Positions 1 to 4,436 of a stretch of 5,885 bases of DNA are shown here, piece by piece. The notes beneath the pieces are model-generated. The model was not told where the DNA came from. It ran no database searches and saw nothing but the letters and a program-made list of their open reading frames with translations. The stretch lies in contig JAEZIT010000006.1 in assembly GCA_023436495.1 (NCBI GenBank), positions 1 to 5,885 of the forward strand. The letters are read 5' to 3'. Numbering within the stretch: the first letter of the stretch is position 1; each line of letters begins with the position of its first letter. A program made the position numbers and the translations under genes. The stretch is from Acidobacteriota bacterium (GTDB lineage Bacteria > Acidobacteriota > Blastocatellia > Pyrinomonadales > Pyrinomonadaceae).

Positions 1-350
1 TAATGCGTTGGAAAAGTTTTCGTAGCTCCGTAGGAGCGGCCCGTTTGTAGTATTGCGTTGGAAAAGTTTTCGTAGCTCCGTTGGAGCGGCACATTGGTTT
101 GGGCGGTGCGGGAACGGGTCGCTCCTACGGAGCTTGGTGCGTCTGGTTGATGTGCGGTTCTACAAACGCGACGCTCCTACGGAGCTTGGGATCATCTTTT
201 GGTGTGCGGTTCTACAAACGGGTCGCTCCTATGGAGCTTGGGGCGTTGGTTGGCCTGCGGTTCTACAAACGGGTCGCTCCTAACGGAGCTGGGGATCATA
301 GTTTGGTGTGCGGTTCTACAAACGGGTCGCCTTAACGGAGGCTGGGAGAA
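1..350. repeat. Array of seven palindromic hairpin repeats, about 50-53 bp period
   Basis: Seven copies of a short palindrome occupy the left edge. Cores of the form GCTCCGTAGGAGC sit at 25-37 and 75-87 (GCTCCGTTGGAGC). The inverse form GCTCCTACGGAGC sits at 121-133 and 173-185, with variants at 225-237 (GCTCCTATGGAGC), 276-289 (GCTCCTAACGGAGC) and 329-342 (GCCTTAACGGAGGC). Core-to-core distances are 50 bp in the first pair and 52, 52, 51 and 53 bp in the other five. In the five-copy set each core from the second on is preceded by a near-constant flank, GCGGTTCTACAAACGGGTC. The complement of part of this flank follows the first inverted core, so the first two units are the same element in the opposite orientation. 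Units 1 and 2 also share a 37-bp stretch (4-40 and 54-90) with one mismatch. Each core can fold into a 5-bp hairpin. I infer a REP-like non-autonomous intergenic element; it does not look coding. The array may continue left of the window. Confidence 0.85.
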
Positions 351-452
351 TGTGACGCGGGACGGCGGAGATGTAACGCGGACCGCTGGGCCGCGAACTT
401 GGTGGGGGAGCGGTGTGTGGGGATATCCTGAGGGCCGATGGATTACGCGGGT
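343..452. other. Gene-free spacer between two repeat families
   Basis: I see no gene here. The stretch is GC-rich and contains a loose duplication (GTGACGCGGGA near 352 and TGTAACGCGGA near 372) and a short inverted repeat, CGCGG at 377-381 with CCGCG at 391-395. These may be decayed copies of the neighbouring repeats. Open frames crossing this region start inside the tandem repeats and have repeat-derived, low-complexity translations, so I do not call them genes. Confidence 0.5.
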
Positions 453-509
453 GGGCGGACCAGCGGTCCGCCCTACATTTGGTGACGGACCGGCGGTGTG
501 CCTTACATT
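453..509. repeat. Two copies of a second palindromic repeat family (GGACC..GCGGT..GCC.TACATT)
   Basis: A perfect 9-bp inverted repeat, GGGCGGACC at 453-461 and GGTCCGCCC at 465-473, encloses a 3-nt loop (AGC) and is followed by TACATT. A second, diverged copy lies 30 bp further on: 457-479 and 487-509 align over 23 bases with few differences, and the second copy has lost most of the palindrome. The element lies 55-75 nt past the stop codon of the SIS-domain gene. No T-run follows the stem on the minus strand, so it is not a typical intrinsic terminator, although a strong stem could still affect mRNA 3' ends. Similar CGGTCCGCCCTACA-type repeats are, from memory, common in several environmental bacterial phyla. 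Confidence 0.7.
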
Positions 510-527
510 AAAGACCGCCTTGTGTGG

Positions 528-1289
528 TCAGACGCCGGCGATGCGTTGTTTGTAGACGGCCAGGGCTTCTTCGAGGCGTTCTTTTGCGGTGGTGTCGCCG
601 GGGACGTTGTGGGATGGGTGGATGTAGAGTTTCACGCCGCGTTCTACCAATATTTCGGCGACGGTCAGGACGGTCATCCAGACGCAGGTGACGAATGCCA
701 TCGTCGAAACCGGGCCGAGTTTGTCCTGGTGGCCCTGGATCGGCACGGACGCGTCTTCGGCGGGTGCGCAGGTGTCGACGACGATGTCGGCGATGTCGAA
801 GATTGTCTTGCCGCTCGAATGGCGGGTCTGCTTGCCCTTGGCTTCGGCGGCGGAGCCGAACGCGATGACCTTCATTCCCTTCTTCTTGGCTTCGAGCGCG
901 ACGTCGATGTTCACGTTGTTGATGCCCGAATGCGAGAACACCCACATCGTATCGCGCGGGTCGAACGTATAGCCCTTCATTATTTCGACGCCGTAGCCTT
1001 CGACGCGTTCGAGAAAGACGAATTGGTGCACGCCCATTTCGCCGGTGATCCGCGTGAAGAACGTCAGCGGCAGTTCGACCATCGGGTGAAAGCCGACGAA
1101 ACCGCCGATGCGCGGGTACATTTCCTCGATCGGGATCGTCGCGTGGCCGCAGCCGAACGTGTGGACCCAGCGGCCGGCTTCGATGCTGTCCGCCATTGCT
1201 TCGGCGGCCTGTTTGATGTTGTCCAACTGAGTTTCCTCGATCGCGGACATCACGTTTCTAGCGTTGTTTAACCATTGAATTGCTAACAT
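528..1289 (-). CDS. SIS-domain phosphosugar-binding protein (UPF0309-like)
   Basis: This 253-residue protein resembles the UPF0309 branch of the sugar isomerase (SIS) superfamily, whose members bind phosphosugars in the cytoplasm and often isomerise them or cleave side groups from them. The N-terminal helix carries EETQLDNIKQAAEAMADSI (18-36), followed by the phosphate-binding loop FGCGHA (45-50). A second strand-loop, SHSGINN (119-125), is the usual serine-rich sugar-phosphate site, and RHSSGK (156-161) is typical of UPF0309. Length and domain coverage fit an intact family member. I chose the start at 1289 because the family normally begins about this far before the EETQ helix; an internal Met at residue 14 is the alternative. 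I see no clear Shine-Dalgarno sequence. It is the last gene after the kinase-like and transporter genes, 95 bp past the transporter stop, so it probably acts on the phosphorylated product. The exact substrate cannot be read from the sequence. Confidence 0.85.
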   Translation of the reverse strand: MLAIQWLNNARNVMSAIEETQLDNIKQAAEAMADSIEAGRWVHTFGCGHATIPIEEMYPRIGGFVGFHPMVELPLTFFTRITGEMGVHQFVFLERVEGYGVEIMKGYTFDPRDTMWVFSHSGINNVNIDVALEAKKKGMKVIAFGSAAEAKGKQTRHSSGKTIFDIADIVVDTCAPAEDASVPIQGHQDKLGPVSTMAFVTCVWMTVLTVAEILVERGVKLYIHPSHNVPGDTTAKERLEEALAVYKQRIAGV

Positions 1290-1319
1290 AAATTATTAAG
1301 TTTATCGATGATGTTGAGT

Positions 1320-1384
1320 GTTTCGCCCTTACTGCGTGCGGGGCTTTTGCCGAAATCTTTGGGCTAAAGCCAGGGGCAATTTAT
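1320..1384. repeat. Possible small intergenic repeat with internal inverted repeats
   Basis: The gap between the transporter and SIS genes contains GGCTTT (1342-1347) facing AAAGCC (1366-1371), with a further GGGCTAAAGCC (1361-1371) and flanking GC-rich blocks GCCC (1325-1328) and GGGGC (1373-1377). The composition and the GGCTTTAGCC core look like a degenerate interspersed element rather than coding DNA. No T-run follows it on the minus strand, so I do not call a terminator. There is one copy in this window, so the repeat nature is inferred. Confidence 0.3.
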
Positions 1385-2548
1385 CTAATTCTCCGATTCG
1401 TGAAACACCTGCAGCCTTTTCGCGATAAAGAAAAACAGCGCCGACATCACGGCAGCGCCGATGTATGAGACGGGCGCGAGCTGGGCGATGCCGTAATGAT
1501 GGACGATCAAGCCCATCAGGAAATTCACGATCTTGTTTCCGACCAGCGCGACGACGAAGACGAAGCTGAACGCCGTTCCGGAAAGTTCGGAATAGCGCTC
1601 GCCGACGAACCCGAGCATGATCGGGAAACCGCCCGCGAGGCCCGCTCCGGAAAGTATCAGGCCCGCGGTCGCGCCCGGCATCGCCGACGCGGCCTGCATC
1701 AGAAAGACGCCCGCGAACAGCATGACGAGGCATGCCCACATTATCTTTACCTGCGCGACGTGCCGCAGGACGCTACCCGTAAGAAGCCGCATCGCGACCA
1801 TCCCGACGATGTGCAGCGACAGCGCATAGAGCGCGTTGCTCTCCGACATTATCCCGCGCGTCGTGACGTAGGTAGTCGTCCAATTGTTTATGATCGCTTC
1901 GAGCGCGCTTTGCCAAAAGAGAAAGAAAGCGATGAGCACGAGCAAGGGGCTGAAGAGCTCTCGCCAGTGCATCGACGAGGCGCCTTCGCGAAGTTTTGCG
2001 GGCGGCAATGCGATCGCGGCAAAATAGGCGGCGACGGCGAGCGTCAGCCAGCCCACCGCCGACAAGACCTGAAACGAATCGTACCGTCCGGAAAACGCCC
2101 CGAGCACGAGCGGCATCCCGAGCGCGCCGAGGCCGAAGAAAACGCCGAGCAGGCTGAGGTTTGCACCGCGGCTTTCGTCGCTGATGTCGGCGACCAAAGC
2201 GTTCGTCGCGCCGTTTATGATCCCGGCGCCGATGCCGAAGACCAGCACGCTCAGTTTCAGCATCCCGAGCGCCGCCGAAAACGCTATGCCCTGAAAACCC
2301 GCGAACATCCCGATCAGCGCCGCGATCAGAAGCAGTTTGTAGCCGAAACGGTCGATCACCGGCCCGAATATGAACGACCCGGCAAGAATTCCTATGGGCA
2401 GTATGGAAAAAAGCGTTCCGCCGGCGATGGCGTCAAGGGCGAATTTTGCCTGGAGTTCGGTCGCGACGGACCCGAGCGTTATCAGCGTGACCCCGAACAG
2501 AAGCATCCCCGCGCACGCGCCGATGAATACGAGGTTTTTGTTGTACAT
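1385..2548 (-). CDS. MFS transporter, probable sugar permease
   Basis: This 387-residue integral membrane protein has the length and pattern of twelve hydrophobic segments expected for the major facilitator superfamily, which carries out secondary transport across the inner membrane. The signature loop between segments 2 and 3 is GPVIDRFGYK (62-71), a good match to MFS motif A. The stretch GAGIINGATNALVADI (107-122) and the central region with SALEAIINNWTTTY (214-227) recall fucose/glucose permease-like (FHS) members. The ATG at 2548 is chosen over an in-frame ATG at 2608 because an AAGGA Shine-Dalgarno (2556-2560) sits 7 nt before it and the longer form would add 20 charged residues overlapping the upstream gene. 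The gap to the ROK gene is only 10 bp, so the two are very likely co-transcribed and translationally coupled. A sugar or amino-sugar substrate is inferred from the neighbours. Confidence 0.88.
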   Translation of the reverse strand: MYNKNLVFIGACAGMLLFGVTLITLGSVATELQAKFALDAIAGGTLFSILPIGILAGSFIFGPVIDRFGYKLLLIAALIGMFAGFQGIAFSAALGMLKLSVLVFGIGAGIINGATNALVADISDESRGANLSLLGVFFGLGALGMPLVLGAFSGRYDSFQVLSAVGWLTLAVAAYFAAIALPPAKLREGASSMHWRELFSPLLVLIAFFLFWQSALEAIINNWTTTYVTTRGIMSESNALYALSLHIVGMVAMRLLTGSVLRHVAQVKIMWACLVMLFAGVFLMQAASAMPGATAGLILSGAGLAGGFPIMLGFVGERYSELSGTAFSFVFVVALVGNKIVNFLMGLIVHHYGIAQLAPVSYIGAAVMSALFFFIAKRLQVFHESEN

Positions 2549-2555
2549 ACGCCCG

Positions 2556-2560
2556 TCCTT
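2556..2560 (-). promoter_or_regulatory. Shine-Dalgarno of the transporter, overlapping the ROK stop codon
   Basis: The minus strand reads TAAGGACGGGCGTATG. The AAGGA overlaps the TAA stop of the ROK gene (2559-2561) and lies 7 nt before the ATG at 2548. This fixes the transporter start and implies translational coupling of kinase and transporter. Confidence 0.75.
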
Positions 2561-3506
2561 ACTTTTCGTCCGCGTTCTGCATCGCGAGATACGCCGCGCC
2601 GAAGACACCGGCGTGGTTGCCCAGGCTAGAAGGTTCGAACAGCACGTTCTTTATGCCGACGGGCTGTGCCCATTTGCGGGCTTCGGCGTAGATCTCAGGC
2701 AAAAACCTTATCGCCGGGCCGAAAACGCCGCCGCCGAAAATGATCTTTTCCGGATTGAACAGGCTGACGAGGTTTGCCGCCGCCATTCCCCAAAGCTCGA
2801 CGCAGCGGGCCAAGGCGCGTTCGGCGACAGCATCGCCGTTTTCCAAAGCACAGAACACGTCGGCCGCTTCGAAACTTTTCCCTTTAAGTTCGCCGCCGTA
2901 GCCCGGAAGTTCGGCAATGATCTCGGCCGCAAGTTTCGGAATGCCGCCGCCCGATGCGTGTGTTTCGAAATTTCCGCATTCGTCGAATTTCGCGGCATAC
3001 GGCCGTTCGAGCGCCATCCATCCGATCGCCCCGGCCGAATCGTTCGTGCCGCGCAGCACGACGCCGTCCGTCATTATCCCGGCACCGATGCCGGTCCCGA
3101 CCGCCAAAAATATCGCATCGGAACAGCCCTGCGCTGCGCCCTGCCAGACCTCGCCCAAAATGTAGCACGCGCGGTCGCTGTCGATCGCGATCGGGATGCC
3201 GCCCGCCGCCGTCTGCAGCTCCGCGAGCAGCGGATAATCTTCCCAGCCCGGAATGTTAGGCGCCCAGACCGTGCCGGACCGCTTTCGGCTGATGCCCGGC
3301 ACGCAGACGCCGATCGCCGTTACGGAATCGCCGACGGCCGCCCTGGCATCGAGCATCGCGTCCATCCGGTCGCGCAGCATCTCTCCGACCTCGGTTCCCT
3401 TTCGGCCGCCGAGTATCGAAATGTCCTCGCTGATCATCGATCCGTCTTCGGTAAAGGCGGCGCAAGCGAGTTTTGTGGCTCCCAGATCTATTCCAAGCAG
3501 TGCCAT
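2559..3506 (-). CDS. ROK-family sugar kinase-like protein with degenerate zinc motif
   Basis: This 315-residue protein is a full-length ROK-family member (ASKHA fold). ROK enzymes phosphorylate hexoses or N-acetylhexosamines with ATP in the cytoplasm. No helix-turn-helix precedes the kinase fold, so it is an enzyme-type rather than repressor-type ROK. The ATP phosphate-1 loop is GIDLGATK (5-12), the catalytic Asp is probably D111 in IDSDRACYILGE (108-119), the second phosphate loop is GTGIGAGI (137-144), and the adenosine region is IIFGGGVFGPA (255-265). The family signature ExGH...CxCGxxGCxE is altered: A159-A160-I-G-W163 replaces the Glu and His, and around 175-181 only one cysteine (C177) remains in DECGNFET, with E181 kept. 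The structural zinc site is therefore probably absent and the sugar contacts changed. It is the first gene of the cluster with the transporter and SIS genes. Start at 3506 puts the phosphate loop at the usual position; no strong Shine-Dalgarno is visible. Confidence 0.87.
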   Translation of the reverse strand: MALLGIDLGATKLACAAFTEDGSMISEDISILGGRKGTEVGEMLRDRMDAMLDARAAVGDSVTAIGVCVPGISRKRSGTVWAPNIPGWEDYPLLAELQTAAGGIPIAIDSDRACYILGEVWQGAAQGCSDAIFLAVGTGIGAGIMTDGVVLRGTNDSAGAIGWMALERPYAAKFDECGNFETHASGGGIPKLAAEIIAELPGYGGELKGKSFEAADVFCALENGDAVAERALARCVELWGMAAANLVSLFNPEKIIFGGGVFGPAIRFLPEIYAEARKWAQPVGIKNVLFEPSSLGNHAGVFGAAYLAMQNADEK

Positions 3507-3541
3507 AAACTTGTTCGGTTATGAGGACGAGAAAGCGCGCC

Positions 3542-3567
3542 CTTATGGAAAGTGCTCTAACCATAAG
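3542..3567. promoter_or_regulatory. Putative operator: 7-bp perfect inverted repeat over the -10 box
   Basis: CTTATGG at 3542-3548 and CCATAAG at 3561-3567 form a perfect inverted repeat separated by 12 bp. The right arm overlaps the proposed -10 box of the ROK promoter, and the other arm falls just past the expected transcription start. Centre-to-centre spacing of 19 bp is compatible with a dimeric regulator on nearly the same DNA face, so repression by steric block is plausible. An RNA hairpin at the extreme 5' end is the alternative. No regulator gene is visible in the window. Confidence 0.45.
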
Positions 3568-3589
3568 CAACGTGAATCAGGAATGTCAA
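3560..3589 (-). promoter_or_regulatory. Sigma-70-type promoter for the ROK-transporter-SIS cluster
   Basis: On the minus strand a perfect TTGACA -35 box (complement of 3584-3589) is followed after 18 bp by TATGGT (complement of 3560-3565), a 4/6 match to the -10 consensus. The predicted transcription start near 3553 gives a leader of about 47 nt before the ROK ATG. The promoter sits directly downstream of the tRNA terminator T-run, so the cluster appears to have its own transcription unit. Confidence 0.6.
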
Positions 3590-3592
3590 GCG

Positions 3593-3629
3593 AAAAAAGA
3601 AAAAGCAGCAGGATAGACCTGCCGCTTTT
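3593..3629 (-). terminator. Intrinsic terminator of the tRNA-Ala gene
   Basis: The stem pairs AAAGC plus GCAGG (3602-3606, 3608-3612) with CCTGC plus GCTTT (3618-3622, 3624-3628), with one mismatch and a 5-nt loop (3613-3617). On the minus strand it runs into TTTTTCTTTTTT (about 3593-3604). It begins only a few bases after the tRNA CCA end, so it is well placed to end the tRNA transcript before the next promoter. Confidence 0.8.
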
Positions 3630-3635
3630 GATGTC

Positions 3636-3711
3636 TGGTGGAGATGAGGAGGATCGAACTCCTGGCCTCGGCATTGCGAACGCCGCGCTCTCCCAGCTGA
3701 GCTACATCCCC
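3636..3711 (-). tRNA. tRNA-Ala, anticodon CGC
   Basis: The minus strand folds into a standard 76-nt cloverleaf. The acceptor stem is GGGGATG paired with CATCTCC and contains the G3:U70 wobble pair that marks tRNA-Ala for AlaRS. The D arm holds GCTCAGCTGGGAGAGC. The anticodon stem CGGCG/TGCCG encloses the loop TTCGCAA, giving anticodon CGC, which reads the GCG codon. The T arm is AGGAG-TTCGATC-CTCCT. The discriminator is A73, and CCA is encoded in the genome at 3636-3638. It has its own promoter and terminator. Confidence 0.97.
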
Positions 3712-3721
3712 ATGAATTGGA

Positions 3722-3750
3722 ATTTTACGGACAAGGGTCCAAAGTTTCAA
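3722..3750 (-). promoter_or_regulatory. Promoter of the tRNA-Ala gene
   Basis: The minus strand carries TTGAAA (complement of 3745-3750), a 17-bp spacer and TAAAAT (complement of 3722-3727). Each box matches 5 of 6 consensus bases. The predicted start lies a few bases before the mature tRNA 5' end at 3711. The promoter fits between the tRNA and the stop codon of the 84-residue gene at 3760. Confidence 0.65.
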
Positions 3751-3759
3751 GTCGAAACG

Positions 3760-4014
3760 CTATTGAACGCCGGCCGGAAGCAGCGAGCCCTTCGGGTCGG
3801 ACACGTAGGCAAAGCCGTCCTCTATCTTTCCGATCAGCCCGTGGAAATGGACCTCGCCCTCGCCGGCGATGACGACGACGGTGTCGCCGGGGCTTACCTG
3901 TTTTTCATCAACGGGAAATTTGATGATGGTGGCGTTGCCGTTTTCCTGTGCGACGGATTCGTATTCGAACGTATCCGCGTTGAAACTAAGTGTTTGAACA
4001 AATGAAACTTCCAT
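3760..4014 (-). CDS. Small hypothetical protein with PGD/KIE pattern, 84 aa
   Basis: I do not recognise this 84-residue protein. It has no signal peptide or membrane segment and looks cytoplasmic and beta-rich. The central part reads SPGDTVVVIAGEGEVHFHG (41-59), followed by GKIEDGFAYVSDPKGS (62-77); alternating hydrophobic residues and Gly-Asp turns suggest a small barrel-like fold. A similar arrangement (PGD, then KIE about 22 residues later, then an aromatic strand and a proline) occurs in the 118-residue protein encoded just upstream. The start at 4014 follows an AT-rich stretch without a clear Shine-Dalgarno, 23 bp after that gene's stop, which suggests co-transcription. It is called a gene because it is co-directional, tightly spaced and has normal amino-acid composition. 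Confidence 0.6.
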   Translation of the reverse strand: MEVSFVQTLSFNADTFEYESVAQENGNATIIKFPVDEKQVSPGDTVVVIAGEGEVHFHGLIGKIEDGFAYVSDPKGSLLPAGVQ

Positions 4015-4037
4015 TTTTTAATTATCGCAGATAGCGG

Positions 4038-4394
4038 TCATTCTATCCACATGATGGCACGGCGATCGGGTTCCTGATCGGTCTCGTACTTATAAAATTC
4101 GTCTTTGGTGCGCGACATTTCCTTCGATTCGTCGAAGTCGGTGGTTATCTTATATTCGGCTTTGGAATTGCCGGCCTCGTATTTGCTCGGGTAGTAATAG
4201 ATCTTGTCGCCCTCGATCTTGGTGATCTTTTCGCCGTACTTCCAGGTCTTGCCGTCCTTATCGTAACGGAAGACGACGACGTCGCCGGGTTTGAGTGCCT
4301 CGAGCTGTGCCCGCGTGACCTTTGCCGCGGAACAGGCCATTGAAATTGTCAAAAATGCAAAAACTAAAGCAGCCGCAAAACGGTGGAAAAGCAT
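4038..4394 (-). CDS. Small exported or lipoprotein-like hypothetical protein, 118 aa
   Basis: The 118-residue product begins with a typical export signal: a basic residue (R5), a hydrophobic core (residues 6-18), then SMAC-SAAK. C21 could be a lipidated cysteine, but the residue at -3 is Ser rather than the preferred Leu, so ordinary signal peptidase cleavage near SAA is also possible. The mature part is hydrophilic, with KPGDVVVFRYDKDGKTW (35-51), YGEKITKIEGDKIYYYPS (53-70) and a charged C-terminal third; it looks like a small beta-rich domain of unknown function. A good AAAGGAG Shine-Dalgarno (4406-4412) lies 11 nt before the ATG and supports this start. It sits 42 bp after the phosphatase-superfamily gene and 23 bp before the 84-residue gene. 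I do not recognise a named family. Confidence 0.75.
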   Translation of the reverse strand: MLFHRFAAALVFAFLTISMACSAAKVTRAQLEALKPGDVVVFRYDKDGKTWKYGEKITKIEGDKIYYYPSKYEAGNSKAEYKITTDFDESKEMSRTKDEFYKYETDQEPDRRAIMWIE

Positions 4395-4405
4395 TTCGAA
4401 CTTGT

Positions 4406-4412
4406 CTCCTTT
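4406..4412 (-). promoter_or_regulatory. Shine-Dalgarno of the 118-aa exported protein gene
   Basis: AAAGGAG on the minus strand, 11 nt before the ATG at 4394. It is the strongest ribosome binding site in the window and fixes that start. The spacing is slightly long. Confidence 0.6.
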
Positions 4413-4436
4413 AGAAAATAGAATTGCGAAAGAATT

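Noticed and set aside
1..350. CRISPR array
   Set aside because: The period is regular, but the spacers are similar to one another, the repeats change orientation and the conserved core is a short palindrome; no cas gene is nearby.
453..473. Intrinsic terminator of the SIS operon
   Set aside because: The stem is strong, but no T-run follows on the minus strand, and the same unit recurs 30 bp away without the stem, so a repeat element explains it better.
53..555. Three overlapping plus-strand open frames of 76-118 codons
   Set aside because: They lie in the tandem hairpin array; their translations are repeats of one short motif read in shifting frames, with no ribosome binding site and no domain-like composition.
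498..1271. Plus-strand open frame of 257 codons opposite the SIS gene
   Set aside because: It is the antisense shadow of a gene with clear SIS motifs; the translation is rich in His, Asp and Arg with no recognisable domain.
1496..2629. Plus-strand open frame of 377 codons opposite the transporter
   Set aside because: The composition is extremely charged (Arg, Glu, Asp, His), as expected for the complement of a hydrophobic membrane protein gene in GC-rich DNA.
2370..3524. Plus-strand open frame of 384 codons opposite the ROK gene
   Set aside because: The minus strand carries unmistakable ROK motifs; the plus-strand translation has no domain features and also runs across the gap into the transporter.
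3253..4005. Plus-strand open frame of 250 codons
   Set aside because: It runs straight through the tRNA gene, its terminator and two promoters, so it cannot be a real coding region.
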